Source of the DNA: Zopfochytrium polystomum
Taxonomy: Eukaryota; Chytridiomycota; Chytridiomycetes; Chytridiales; Chytridiaceae
Assembly (NCBI GenBank): GCA_025765615.1
Contig: JAIVFJ010000204.1
Coordinates: 1-64,000 of the forward strand
Direction of reading: 5' to 3'
DNA: 64,000 bases
A program made the position numbers and the translations under genes. The notes under the pieces were generated by a model. It was not told the origin of the DNA and made no database searches. It worked only from the letters and a program-made list of their open reading frames with translations. Below are positions 1 through 11,726 of the stretch, in pieces. Position 1 is the stretch's first letter, and every line of letters starts with the position of its first letter.

Positions 1-813
1 GGACATCAACGCTCCCAACTAGGTTGTGGTGTTTTCGAAAACTGTAAAGAGGAGTAAAGGACCATTGTTCCGTTTTTGTCGATTGGCTGGCGCTGTTGCT
101 CTCGTCTCGCGTTCCATTCTTCCGCTCGTGATTTGCCTAGTTGCATTCGCCCCCCCCCCCACCTCCCTCAACTTTTCATTTGGTCTCTCCTGCAGCCTTA
201 GTTTCTCACTTTGTTCCTTCTGTTCGTTCTGCTTCTCGGTCACGGGTACTGTGGGTGTGCTTTCTGCGTTTGGGCGGACTGTGGAGCGATATTCGTCTTA
301 TGAAGATGATAGCGTTGACGTGATTTGGCGCGTTGTGTTTCATTATTTGGAGTGGGAAAGCAATTGGACCACAGCAGAAGCCTTTTTATGCAACAACGTC
401 TCACATGGGATCCTTGATCGTGATTCCACAGGGATCGGGTGGGTGATAGTGAGTTTGATCATCCCCACCCTCGTCACAGACGAGTACTCCGCGTCCCTCA
501 TTTCGTTTGCGTTTTCACCACCGTCTCCAACCGTTCCGCTTATCTCTTCGCTTTTGCAATGATTAGTGGCGGATGTTTTGACGGTGCGAACCCTTGCATT
601 TCATTTTGCAAATTTTGAGCGGTGGACCACATATTAGATAACTAGACGGCGTCGTTGCTTTTCCACTCGTCGTACCGCACAGTTTTAATAATGAATCCTT
701 ATGGTGACCACCATTGGTCGATCCTGCCAGCTTTGACGTTCGGTTGGAGTCGCCCTTCACACGTAAGATCTGGACCAACGCCGCACTAGCTAACGTAAAA
801 AGCACACTCTGTT
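1..813 (+). other. left-edge stretch, possible 5' exons of the decayed membrane-protein locus
   Basis: A 178-codon open frame (26-562) shows no recognisable domain and is rich in Ser/Cys/Phe from a pyrimidine-rich tract, so I do not call it a gene. Around 690-760 a short stretch contains a Trp-Ser-Ile-Leu-Pro segment. It weakly resembles the Leu-Trp-Phe-Leu-Pro segment of the related membrane gene at 5412-6850, so 5' exons of the locus that continues at 814 may be hidden here. Confidence 0.2.
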
Positions 814-2047
814 TTGCTTGAAAAAAGCGCCTGTAAGTGTGAGTACGAACCTCTCCATTATCTTAATGCTTTCCTTCAGACAGCAACCTTTGGGACGAGA
901 TATTATGGTGATGCATTACCGAAGCAGCGACAAGCTTTTCACGACTGGCAGGATTTCCAAATCTCTTTCCACACTTACGTTTTGGGAATCGCGGTGATGA
1001 TCTACCAGTCCATCGCAAAGACGGTCGCTTTCGTTCTGTCGCATTACACAATTATCACATCTTTGGCTATGATTCAAACGTTTCCAGTCCTGTGGTGGCT
1101 ATCCGTCCAAGTCTTTCTGCATAGTGTTTGTTTTGTTTCGTCTGTGATATTGAAGTATTTATCGCTTGGTGAGGGGCAACGGCATGCTTGAGTTTCAGGA
1201 GACTGAGTTAAAGCCTTCTGAAGGTGGATACTTTTTTCGCGCCTGTAAGTTTCAGTACAAACCTATCCTTTATCTTGATCTTGTCTGTCAGATAATTACC
1301 TTTGGGAACGAGACGTGCTGGTGAGCAATATTGAAGAAGATACAAGAAGTTTCACTCACGACTGGCAGATCTTCGAAATCTCTTCCGACACCTACATTTT
1401 GGGAATCGCGGTGATGATCTACCAGTCTATCGCAGAGACAGTCGCATTCCTTTTGTCCCAGTATAAAATAATTACATCTTTGACTATGATTTCAAAGGAT
1501 TCCAACCCCTTGGTGGATAACTGTTCAAGTCTTTCTGCGCAGTTGGTTGCTTTGTCTCGTCGGTGATTTTGAAGTATTTGTCGCTCGGTGAGTGGCAACG
1601 GCATGCTTGAGTTTCCTAAAACTGATTTTACTCCTCCTGAAGGTGGATACTTTTTCCATGGGGAAACTGGTATCTCTACCATTCCTCCTTTCGAGCTGCT
1701 GGCATCTTACTCACAGAAATTCAATAATTGGTGCTTACGTTTGCAATGGTGACCTTACAAAGCTGGGGTGAGTTCTCCAGCCGCCTCCTCCCTGCAGGAC
1801 GGTTTCTGACCAATAATTCGCAACAACCAGCCCTTACATTTTTCAAGCTGGAAATCTCATGATTCTTGTGATGCTGTCGGACAGTGCCCGAATACGAGAG
1901 ATTATAGAGTATTTCGAATCGCGGAGTCGCGGCGGCGTACCTTCGGAGCTTAGCACGAAGATAGTTGAATCTGCACCCTTCAGGCCCTCCGGATTAAAGA
2001 CTCCAATGTTGTCGAGTCAAGTCAAAGTTTGGAATTGGGCGATTTGA
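814..2047 (+). pseudogene. decayed multi-pass membrane protein locus (copy A)
   Basis: Three pieces match the membrane gene at 5412-6850. An exon at about 814-1191 carries segments such as VLGIAVMIYQSIAKTVAF. A second near-copy lies at about 1315-1566. A terminal exon at 1859-2047 begins MILVMLSDSARIREI, against MILVLLSDITRIREI in the better copy. The middle exon is therefore present twice and the second copy loses frame before its last hydrophobic segment. I see no clean first exons. The family is not one I recognise; hydrophobic segments suggest an integral membrane protein. The duplicated exon and missing 5' part argue for a pseudogene, but mutually exclusive exons of a live gene cannot be excluded. 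Confidence 0.5.
829..1655. repeat. direct tandem duplication, two units of about 411 bp
   Basis: Unit 1 (about 829-1239) and unit 2 (about 1240-1655) both start with CGCCTGTAAGT, contain the same membrane-protein exon, and end with the matching blocks GGCAACGGCATGCTTGAGTT and GAAGGTGGATACTTTTT. Substitutions are scattered over the whole unit, so the duplication is not very recent. Confidence 0.8.
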
Positions 2048-2427
2048 GAAATATATGGCCTTTGATCCTTATCTTGACCAGAGTAGTCTCCTGTTACGCC
2101 ACTGAACAGATGAAAGTGTAAATCCACCTCATTCAAACGACTGTGTTGATGAGTGGAAATGACGGCAAATGAACACGTATTGCAAATCTGGAACTCTTCT
2201 TAAGTAATGTGTCAATGAACAGTCTCAACGAAAGTTAACCAGGAAAAGTGACAGCCACCAATATGCGAGGGTTCGCCCAACAGATTGAGTGGAAATAGAG
2301 GGAGCCGAGGAGAAAAAACATGGATATCTTCACTAAGCCAGCTGAAAGATGAAAGATCAACGTCCTCCCAAACTCGCCTTAGCCTGACTCCAAAGTCATG
2401 ATCGCAAAAACTCGGCCGACGTCTGAC
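2048..2427. other. intergenic, nothing recognised
   Basis: This lies between the terminal exon of the copy A membrane locus and the 3' end of the GNAT gene. I see no ORF, repeat or RNA gene that I can support. Confidence 0.5.
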
Positions 2428-3747
2428 TCAGTAAGTGGGGTTGCCCTTTGTAACATGCGGCCCGCACACAAGCGATTTCGAGTCAAAGAAGCCAAAGCGC
2501 TCAAAGACACCCCGGGCGGACGGGTTGGCCATGCACACGTCTGCGTGCAAATGAATCTCCTGCGGTTGCTCCTGTCGCGACGACCAAGGCGAAAGCTTTT
2601 CACGCCGTCGCACCCCGGCCACGATCGCAGCGAGAACGTGTGTGGCGGTCTCCGGGTCGGCCGCGAACACAGGCCCGATGCTGTATCCAACGACCGCCGT
2701 CCGCACGCTGCCGAATGCGACAATCTCTCCGCTGGACGATTCTACCAGCGCCACAGAATCAATCTCCGTGGAGCTAAGCCAGCCAGCCATGAACTCTTGG
2801 CGCCGCGCGAACCCACTGTGCCGCTCCACGAACGCACTCACCGCGGCTAGGCTGACCAAAGGGCCCGTGCCGTCGCCGATCTTCGCAACGGTGGCTGGAC
2901 CGTCGACGCTCTCCACATCGCGGGGCAAGGCCCACATTTACCAGCGCAAGTCCTTCCCGCACTGTCACGAGATCATCAGCATTCTCCTCGCGTGCCGGCG
3001 CAGCATCTTGACCGTCGAGCGTCAGCTTGAACCGGCACGTGTCCCACACTTTGGTGAACCCGGCCCGTACGTACGATCCTTGCTGATGTTCCACCCCGTC
3101 AAGGCAGATGTTACGCTCCGCTCCCAGGTACTGCAGCGCCGTCCGGGAAATCTGCCACCCGTAGCCGGCGTTGCGCAGCTGCTTGTTGCGCACAATGAAG
3201 AATGCGATGAAGCCGTTGCGCTCGTCGTGCCGTATCGCAGCGATGCACGCGACGGGTATCTCGGCGTCGCCGTCCTCCCCGCGCTCGTCAGGAAGAAGAA
3301 TCGATTCGGGCAACGATTGCCGCGGAAGGTATCCGACAAAAAGGCCCGAAGGATCGGCGAGGGGAATGACTCTTGGATCATCCACTCCCTGTTGGTATGA
3401 GAGGTCGACTATGAATCAGAAAAACGAGTGATGTGCATTCGCAAGAGCTGACTGAGATGGCGCTGGCGGATTTTTAAGCAAGTGGAGTCGGAGGAGAAAG
3501 CGTTCCTGCATCCTCCCAGCACTACTTTGAACTCGCCCTCCACTCTTGTACTTACAGGGTTCCAGTCCAGCTCCTCGGCCCACTTTTGAAAGACGCTGGC
3601 GAATCCGGCCTGCCCAACGCTCCGCACGATGAGCCTGGAGGGCGGCGGCAGCCCGTCGATTCCGCCGCTTCCGCCGAGAAGGTCGTCGCTTCCGCCGAGA
3701 AGGTCGTCGCTTCCGCCGAGAAGGTCGTCGCTGGTGGAGGCTGGCAT
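2428..3747 (-). CDS. GNAT-family N-acetyltransferase, YitH-like two-part type
   Basis: This is a predicted acetyl-CoA-dependent N-acetyltransferase whose substrate cannot be read from sequence. I propose three exons: 3747-3556, 3388-2942 and 2880-2428 (363 aa). Exon 1 carries three DDLLGGS repeats and ends WAEELDWNP at GTAAGT. Exon 2 resumes with GVDDPRVIPLADPSGLFVGY and holds the GNAT core, with a GYGWQ acetyl-CoA loop and a LDGVEHQQGSYVRAGF segment. Exon 3 matches the C-terminal YitH-type domain (IGPVFAADPETATHVLAAI, ERFGFF). The 61-bp intron 2881-2941 is my reading of a frame change; without it a TAA lies next to the second frame, so a frameshift is the alternative. The gene sits inside the duplicated membrane-protein/GGT block but has no second copy here. 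Confidence 0.75.
3668..3730. repeat. in-frame 21-bp minisatellite, three perfect units
   Basis: Three identical 21-bp units lie at 3668-3688, 3689-3709 and 3710-3730. On the minus strand they encode the DDLLGGS heptapeptide three times near the N-terminus of the GNAT protein. Perfect identity suggests recent expansion or active length variation. Confidence 0.9.
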
Positions 3748-4084
3748 ATGCGTTTGTGTGCTGTCTTACCCTCCTGCCACAATTGGCACAAAAATTTTTC
3801 TTGGAGCTTCGAAGAGACAACTACCCGATAAGGCCCATAACAGTGTTACACACACAACTTTTGCGAATACCGAGCCAATGATTACGATTGTCAAACTATC
3901 GTGAGATTGCAGGGATCAGCAAATTTATTGGAGTAGTAGTAGGAAAGAGTTGCATTCTGAGTTGCACTTCTGCTTCGGCTGTATTTAAGGAACAAGGGGA
4001 AATAATTGAGAGGAGAGCGACAAGCCCACCTCCTGAAGAGAAAATAAGAAGCAAAAGTCTCTTGCAGTACATCAAACAGCCGCA
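3748..4084. other. intergenic, nothing recognised
   Basis: This stretch between the GNAT start and the 3' end of the decayed GGT copy presumably holds the GNAT promoter. I see no clear TATA box or other element. Confidence 0.4.
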
Positions 4085-4750
4085 GCCCTAGCAGACAGCT
4101 CGCGCACATCCGCGCCGCCCTTGATCCTGCCGTTCTTGAATACCTGGACACCATTTGGAGTCGACAACCAGGTGGTACAAAAGTGGCATTGTGTCCAATC
4201 TGGGCTAGGAAAGCGGTGGTGGTATTGTCAAATCCGACACAGCCTGGAATCCCGGAGTTGGATGCCGCCCATTCGAATCGAGTTGGTCATGCCAGCGGGA
4301 GACTGGGGGGGTCCTAATCAGCGGCATCATGAAAAAGTACTTTTATGAATGAGGTGTTGCTCATGACCAAAGCGGCTTGAATATATTCGCCTTGGACGCG
4401 TTCTGGAAATTTGCGGTAATCATCTGCAATCCGCCTGCGCATCCTAGTGCGTGCTCGATCTTACCGGTGGCGATATCCTCGACGATGATGGGGCTTCCGG
4501 ACGAAATAGGTCACTTAGTATGAGGTTTGCGGGCGCCGCAGGGTAGCCGACGCCTACCGAACCATGAGAAGTGAAATCGTCCATTTTATCGTTCAAAACC
4601 GAATCCGTCGGGTCATAATTTGAGAGCTCCAAAAGAGGCTGTGATCCGGGCTCAAGACAGCGCCAAATTACGAAACGGATGACAGTCGTCGTGAGGACGA
4701 CAGCAATTCCGTCGCAGTCAATGACGGTGATCTTGTTGGCACCCCTCTGC
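4085..4750 (-). pseudogene. decayed gamma-glutamyltransferase fragment
   Basis: The stretch matches the 3' half of the GGT gene at 7057-9096 block by block. 4085-4330 corresponds to the last exon (Gly-Gly-Ala-Asp-Val-Arg region and the WAASNSGIPG-like segment). 4440-4690 corresponds to exon 3, retaining LNDKMDDF and GYPAAPANLI. 4690-4750 keeps a VIDCDGIAVVLTTTV remnant of exon 2. The region upstream, with the signal peptide and substrate-binding half, is missing, and the frames are interrupted. It is a 5'-truncated pseudogene from duplication of the neighbouring GGT gene. Confidence 0.8.
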
Positions 4751-4885
4751 TGTGGCAACAGTTTTGCCGCGTTGAGAAGGAACTGCCTGTTTTTTTTTTG
4801 TTTGTTTTTGTAAAATTGTTTTTCGAGCACTACCGCCTTAACGGATCGCCAACCGATCTTCCCTGATTTACCTTCTTGAAAACCC

Positions 4886-4990
4886 AGTGGACATAAAGCC
4901 ACGAACACGAGTAGAAGACGCCATGAGCGCCCAGCAGATCGCCAGCCCTCTCTTGCGTCAGACTCTGTCGGTTTGTCTCGCCACAGTGCT
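4886..4990 (+). pseudogene. relic of membrane-gene exon 1
   Basis: ATGAGCGCCCAGCAGATCGC at 4923 parallels ATGAGCTCCCAGCAGATCGC, the start of the membrane gene at 5412, and similarity extends upstream (AAAACCCA..GG.CA). After about 15 codons the reading diverges, so this is an orphan copy of the first exon. It shows that the left membrane family was copied at least three times in this block. Confidence 0.55.
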
Positions 4991-5411
4991 CCCCGGTGGC
5001 TATTGGTGTGAACCGCGGTCGCACAAAATCTCCGTGTGCACCGTCTGTCTCTCTTGCGGTCTTTGCTCCCATTGGTCCTCAGCACTGGAAAGCCGCCTGG
5101 GCAGGACCTACACCCACCCTACCCGTTTCGAGCCGAGTTTGAACACATGACAACGTGTCGTCCCAATTACCGCGGTGACAAGGTCGTGTACGAATTTTGG
5201 GTGTTTTTTTTTTTTTTTTTTTTTTTTTTTCCTTTTTTTCCCGGACTTGTCGACACGAGGTCCTCGCGTCAAAAAGAGAAGAAAAACCACACCTCGCGCT
5301 TACGGATCGCAGCAGCGCCTTTAAGACCGACCATATACGCGATCAGTTCTTGTACAGGACTCAAACTGTGAAAACCCATTGGGCACAAACTGTGACGAGG
5401 ATTAGGACGAC
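4991..5411. other. intergenic with 27-base T tract
   Basis: A run of 27 T lies at 5204-5230, followed by more T-rich sequence to about 5240. Otherwise I see no gene. The segment just before 5412 resembles that before 4923 and probably includes the promoter and 5' leader of the membrane gene. Confidence 0.5.
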
Positions 5412-6850
5412 ATGAGCTCCCAGCAGATCGCCGACAGTAACATGATGGTTGCAATGAGCCTCTCCGTGTTCACGATTGTAAGGACAGCGAGCCCTCTCCT
5501 CCATCCCCTTTCCCGAGCAAGACAAGGCGCGCCTTCACTTTTTTTAACGAATCGAACGGATAAAGGTCGTCTGCTACTGGGACACGATCGCAAAGATCAA
5601 AGATCAGGCTCTATTCTGGTCAATCATCTTAGCCGTCGTCGGGCACCTGGAGCACACAATTGCCTCTACGCTTTCTACCTTGGACCTATCGCGTGACTTT
5701 GATTACGATAAACTGATGATTCGAACCATGTGGACTTCGTGTGAGTCGATCTCTATTTTAACCTTACTCAAGCAGAACTTCGTTGAAATCCACCTCCACT
5801 TTTTATGGCTGGAATGCGCTTTTCAGGTGGCGACATACTTGCTGTGAGAATTGTGTCCGGCGAAAGGTATTGATCTTATTAATTGTTTTTGAACGTAGAT
5901 GTCCTCCTTGCTCTTTCACACAGTGTACCGTACCATGCTCACACTACATCCAACCTCAAATCGACTATGGTTCCTTCCAACGGTAATTGGTATTGTCTTT
6001 GCTGTGATACAAATGTAAGAATGATTGCATCGATGCCGCTTAGAAGAGAGATCTCTGACTTTGATTTGACACACATTAGTAAGTAGAACCAAGCGTCCTT
6101 TCGCATTCTCAAACTTCCCACCGCAGGAAACGTCTTCTGGTACAAGAACTGGACGGTACGATATTTTCGCTTCTTTCTCCATCAAACAAAAACCATCAAT
6201 ATGACGAGAAAATTTCAGGAAAATTACTTGCAAGAACTGCTGCCCGCGAACTACGCCCTGGGATACACGACTATGATTTTTCTCTGCGTCACAGAAACGA
6301 TTTTCTTCCTGATCGCCCAGTACAGGATCATCACCACAATGTCTCAAGTAAAGCAAGTTCCTGTGTCGATTATGCACGTTGTGCTCTCTGTCCTTCGCAG
6401 TGCGTGCTACATTTCAGCTGTTTTGCTGAACTACTTGACCTCTGGTGAGGTTCAATTAAGATTAAATGCTGTGATTAAGGACCTCGTGCGTAGGCCAGTA
6501 TTTGTTCCCTATGCTATCAGGTTTGCGCATTTGAAGTGGGGCACCAACAAAGCACTTATTGCATCATTGCAAATTGCATTTGGGCCAAAAAAATTGAAAA
6601 GCTGTGTGAGTTCTATTTATTTCACGAAACATCGCCATCGTCAAAGCCTTTCTCTTAACCGTTCCGGCAAAGCGTTTTCATTTATCAAGCGCCAAACATC
6701 ATGATTTTGGTCCTTCTCTCCGACATCACGAGAATTCGCGAAATAGCGGAGTACAACACGCTGAAAGGTTCGTGCAAGGACAGGGAGTCGACAGGCATCA
6801 GCACCAACATACTTGAATCGGGAGGAAAATCAAGCAAATTGGCAGCGTAA
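5412..6850 (+). CDS. multi-pass membrane protein of unknown family (copy B)
   Basis: I do not recognise the family. The best reading starts at 5412 (MSSQQIADSNMMVAM), with exons about 5412-5477, 5566-5826 and 5899-6014, one or two small exons carrying NVFWYKNWT near 6125-6155, a long exon from about 6219, and a last exon ending at 6850 (MILVLLSDITRIREI). At least five or six hydrophobic segments are visible (ALFWSIILAVVGHL, LWFLPTVIGIVFAVI, MIFLCVTETIFFLIAQY, IMHVVLSVLRSACYISAVLL, IMILVLLSDI), consistent with a polytopic, perhaps seven-segment, protein. The small exons around 6015-6160 are not resolved and one candidate intron there would be only 29 bp. Copy A at 814-2047 and the exon 1 relic at 4923 are its paralogues. 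Its 3' end converges on the GGT gene. Confidence 0.55.
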
Positions 6851-7056
6851 GAAAGCACATCGGCAATCGCACTAACTGACACACTCCCATTTCCGACTTG
6901 AATATTTTCGAAGAATGTGAGCTATGGGACCCTGTCACGAGGGCAGCTTTCATAAACGTTTTGAATAAAGCACTGACTAACGACCGCCTACAAGGGCATT
7001 CTATTTGGACCGTATTGCCCATTCGCTTTTCTCATGTAAAATGATCACCTCCCTTA

Positions 7057-9096
7057 TCAAACCGCCGCCGCCCGCGCCGAAAGCTGGCGCACGTCGGACC
7101 CGCCTTTGATCGTCCCGTTGCTGAACACTTGGATCCCTTGCGCTGTCGACGAGCCGGGGGCGACGAACGTCACGTTGTGGCCGAGCTGCGCGAGGTACGC
7201 GGCCGTGCTGTTGTCGAAGCCGACCCAGCCGGGAATGGCGGGGTAGGACGCCGCCCATTCCAGCATGGTGAGCGGGGGGGAGAGCTGGTCGTGCCAGCGT
7301 GGGGCGGCCTTTGAAAAAACCGGACGAAAGGACGAGTTAAAACCCAACAAACGTCAATTTTTTTTTTCCCCCTCCACAAATGCCATACCAAAGCCTCCTG
7401 GATATCCTTGCCATGCAGGACGCTCCACGTGTTTTGGAAGTTCGCCGTGATGATGCGCGACCCGCCGGCGGAGCCGATCGCAAACTCTAGCTTGCCCGTC
7501 GCCACGTCCTCGACGATGATTGGGCTGATGGACGACAGCGGTCGCTTGCCCGGACGGATCAAGTTTGCGGGGGCCGCGGGGTAGCCAAAGGCGTTGACGG
7601 AACCGGGGGAGCTGAAGTCGTCCATTTCGTCGTTGAGCACGAAGCCGTCGGGGGTCATGATCTGGGAGCCCCAGAAGAGGCTTTGAGAGTGGGGGGCAAA
7701 AAGTGTGTAAGATTGAGGGTTAACTAGGTTCCAGGAGAGAAGTTGGCCAATCCTCACTTGACTGTGGTTGTCAGAGTCACGGCCAAGCCGTCGCAGTCGA
7801 CCGCCGAGATTTGGCTGGTTCCGTTGTCCGACAGGACGTCGAGCTTCGTGGGATCATAATACGACGGCTGGAACGTTTGGGTGTCACTGATTTTCGCTCG
7901 CTTCTGTTTTGCAGCGTCCACGGTGAGGTAGTCGTCTTGCAGGGTGCTCACGTTCGCAACAAAAGCAGGGTCCCCGTAGTTTGTGCGCTCTCCGTAGGCG
8001 AACTGAAATGAGCAACGTTGTGTTTTTAACAAAATCGAATCATAATTGACAAACAAACCTTTGCGGCCTCAGCCATTCGGTGAACGGTGAGATTGTAGTC
8101 CGCCGCCGCAATCTCCTCCGCTGTGTATTGGTCCATAGTGAGCAGCGCGCTCAGCACGACGGTCCCACTGCTTGGTGCGACAGTGGACCAAATCCGCTTC
8201 TTGCCCTGGAAAATGATGCTCTTCGGCTCCCTCATGACCACCTTGTAGCCGGCGAGGTCGTCCAACGTCATGATCCCCTTCTTTGCTTGGATGGTGGCGA
8301 TGGTACGCTCGGCGATTGGGCCCGTGTAGAACGCATCCGGCCCCTCGTTGGCGATGATCTGCAACGTGTCCGCCAGCCTCGGGTTCTTGATAAAGTCGCC
8401 AAGCTTCGCCGCCGTGCCGTTCGCGCAGTACACGTCCTTCATGTAGTCCGCGGCGCACAGCGCCGTCGCGTACTGCGCGATGGCCACCGACGTCTGCGAC
8501 GGCACCTTGAACCCGTCGCGGTTGATGCGAATCGCCTGCTCAAACAGCTTCGCCCACGGCAGCCGCCCGTGCCGCTTGTGCAGCGCCTCCCACCCGCGCA
8601 GCTCCCCGGGCACGCCAACGGCCAGCCCGCCGACGGTGCTCGCGGTCTTGTCCGAGTTCGCGCTGAACATGGTTTCGTTGCCGGCCGCGGGCATGGTCTC
8701 GCGCATGTCGATCATCTCGACGGTGCCGCCGGCGCCTCGGACGAGGATGAAGCCGCCGCCCCCGATGCCCGAGTGGAAGGCGGCCATGGAGCCGACGCAG
8801 AGGGACGCGGCAATGGCGGCGTCGGCGGCGTTGCCCCCTTGCAGGAGGATGTCGGCGCCGACGTTCGAGCAGACGTCGACTTCTGTTGCGACGGCGCCGC
8901 GGGTGCCGGAGACGGGGTGCTCGGGAGCGAGACCTTGGGAGGGGGCTCGGAGGGCGGGAAGGGTACCCGTGGCGTTGGCGTTGTAGGGCTGAGTATCGCA
9001 TCCTTTGGTGCAGCCGAGGGGAGCTGCGGATGAGACGGGCAGGCAGGCCGCCAGCGACGCAAGGACGACGGCTCCGACGAGGTATCGGCTGCTCAT
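7057..9096 (-). CDS. secreted gamma-glutamyltransferase
   Basis: Gamma-glutamyltransferases (Ntn hydrolases) transfer or hydrolyse the gamma-glutamyl group of glutathione, usually outside the cell or in the vacuole, after autoprocessing into two subunits. I chose the ATG at 9096 because it opens a signal peptide (MSSRYLVGAVVLASLAACLP); longer in-frame ATGs exist upstream. Exons are 9096-8059, 8002-7758, 7680-7389 and 7308-7057, all with good GT-AG ends. Motifs seen are GGNAADAAIAASLCVG, HSGIGGGGF, DMRETMP with the gamma-glutamate-binding Arg, the processing/catalytic Thr in DNGTSQISAVD, NLFWGSQIM, LNDEMDDFSSPG and the glycine loop IGSAGGSR. The set is complete, so I expect an active enzyme. 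A truncated copy lies at 4085-4750. Confidence 0.92.
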
Positions 9097-11726
9097 TTTT
9101 GGGGGCGGACGGGCAAGAAGGGAAATTTCTCGTTTCGTGGGCTTGGGGAAGGGGGGCATAAAATTAATTCTTGCGGCTTGATTTTGTTCATGCCTGTTTG
9201 TTCTGTTTGTCCAGCTGGCGAGTGTTTGTTCTTGCCAAGTTTGCCCGCTGTCTTTCTCGTCAACTTCCCGTCCATGTATTTCCGTCATTTTGTTTTCGCC
9301 CGAAAGCCGGTATGTGTCGGCACGAGATCACTTCCGCGGAATTCAAGAAGAATTCCTTCAGAACGCAAGTTTGCAAAGACACAATTTTTTGTAAATAATT
9401 GCTCCAAATCCGGCAATCTAAGTCGCATCGCGCGCGGATGGATGGATGGATGGATGCCCACCGCATTTCAGGCTGAACTCAGATCGCGGTGGCTGCGCTT
9501 TCCCGATTTGCTTTCTTCCCTATTCACAGAGAATCTTGATGATGTCCGTTTCCTTTCAATTCAAGGCAGTCCGTTTTGGATACAATTTGGACTGAGGCTT
9601 CCGACAGACGCCGCAAGAAAAACAACAACGTTCCAGATGCGATGATTGTTTGCTGCGCCAACACACGAGTAGAAAAGTGTCACGGGGACATGCCTCCACT
9701 GCGCTTGAAATTGACTGCTCCTTGCTCATGCAGCCACCACCGCGCCGCTTCACTCACTTCCTCAATCTTCCGAAGCCCCAACAACAAAGTTCATGACCAT
9801 CATGAGTTGGGGTGATGAAATTTTTTTTTATGCCCCCACGACAGCCGCAGAATGTTGGGTCTGCGGGCTGCGGATGCTACCCCTGCATGATCAATACCCA
9901 TGTCAATGAAGTCTCCTCGGAGATTTTGAGGGATAAGAGGGAGAGTCGCCGTTTAAACAGACGGCGAAGCCTGGTGAAGAAGAAAAAAGACGACCCACGC
10001 GCACCCCTCCCTCGAGCGGAAGGCGCATGACACTGAGCAGCAAGAGGCGGCCTCAGAGATGGCCGCAACGACCCATCAAGAGCTGCAGCAGGTTTTCATT
10101 TCTCCCCACTCTCATAATGAATCTCAAGCTTGCCTTTGTTCCTCGATAGCACTCGTCTGCAGCAACAGCGAGATCGTCATCATATCGTTCGCATTGCCTC
10201 CATCAGTCCAATCGCCGTCGTTAAGTGGGTATGTTTTTTGCAGGAGGAGTTGAGTGGACTCAGAGGGGTGTGTGTGCGTGAGTGCGAGCCTCGGCGACTT
10301 GCGAGTCTGCGACTTGATGCGGTCAACACACTGACGTTGTTCCACGATCTGTTCAGCGCACGCTGAGCACCTGGCCCCGTGCCCATGCAAAGGAAACTGA
10401 CACAGCACTCTCCAATACAACGCAGCAGCAGCTCCCTGGCGGTGAACCTGGGGACGTCATGAAGGTGTGATCGCGATCATGCTGTGGACTCATCCATTCT
10501 CTCTTTTTTTCAGCACCAATTTTTCCGCAGCTACGACGCATTCGAAATGAGGCAGTCGCTTTATAATTGATCATTATGATAAAACTGCCGCCCCCTTCGT
10601 CGCAGCCTCACACACACCAGTTCAGTACTGGCGGCTGCTCCCACACCACTGCAGTAATTTCTCTCTACCTGACCCACGCCACGTCCATTGCGTTACTGTA
10701 ACGGCTAGCTTGCAAAGCGTGCAACAGTGGTGCATAGCACAGTAATCACACATACTCAGGCAGCAGTCAGGGTGGGGGGGAAGGCAGTCTCCTAAAATGA
10801 AACACAATGATGGCAGTCACACTGGAGGAGTTGGATGTGGAGCAATGTGAAAGACATGGTATTCCTGCCTAGTCTCCCACTGCAGTACTGACCATGCCAT
10901 CTTGGAGTCGTCTTTGGAGATCAGACAGGACCCGGTACTTTGCCAAGCGTATCTCCATTGCTGGTCAGTGTTGCCTTGCAATGTTCTTGATTCACGGGAA
11001 AAGGGCCTTCCTATGTCTGTCCCCTTGGCTGTTGAGTTTTGGGTGAATGCAGTCATGCCACGAGCGATGCGATGATTCGAAATTTGCTAGAATTTGACGT
11101 TCACTTTGAAACTCGCAGCCTCCCGGCCCCCTCCTGCTTGCAAAGTACGAAGTGAAGAAACATAGAATGTTCATGAAGTGCTGACAGCAGTGCCACCCAA
11201 AGAGGTCATTCTTGATCACCACTGTTTAAGAGGCGATACCATGGCGAATGGTGGGGATTAATCAAGGATCTCCGCTGGGGCCAAGGTGTTTATCCCCTTT
11301 TGTTGTTCACAACGTCCGTTTCGCGAAGAAGGTTGCTTCAATATTTCTTAGACAGAGGGGGGGGGGTTCTCTTCGCAGAAATGCCACTGATGCTGCCACC
11401 GCGAGTGGGTGGGAGGGGCTTTTCGTGGGGAACTGGCTCCAAATCCGCTCCTTCTTCTTCTTCTTATTCTTCTTTTCTTTATTTCGTGGACCGCAGCCGG
11501 GACAGTCTTCGCGGGTTGCTTCAAATCGTCGGAGCTCCGGTCCGCTCGTCTTCCTTTTTTTTTTTTGTCGCTTGTTACTTTTTTTCTCTTTTTTTTTCTT
11601 TTTTTTTCTTTTTTTTTTCGTGGGTCGTTGACTGCGGAGGGATCAAGCAAGCAAGCAGAGTCAATGAAGCACACACAGGACAACAGACAGACAGACAGAC
11701 AGCGTCACCCCCACAAGAACCCGCCA
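9097..11726. other. long intergenic region, no gene seen
   Basis: About 2.6 kb without a convincing gene. ORFs here are short and of random composition. Small features are a TGGA tetranucleotide repeat near 9437-9456 and a pyrimidine-rich tract at about 11450-11625 in front of the PB1-domain gene, with T runs and CTT repeats. An unseen noncoding RNA or small gene cannot be excluded. Confidence 0.4.

Noticed and set aside
26..562. 178-codon frame at the left edge
   Set aside because: Built from a pyrimidine-rich tract with no domain or splice support; kept only as a low-confidence note.
5204..5230. T run as a mobile-element tail
   Set aside because: No reverse transcriptase, terminal repeat or target duplication nearby.
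8080..9033. 317-codon open frame on the plus strand
   Set aside because: It is antisense to the first exon of the GGT gene and is open only because of high GC and codon bias.
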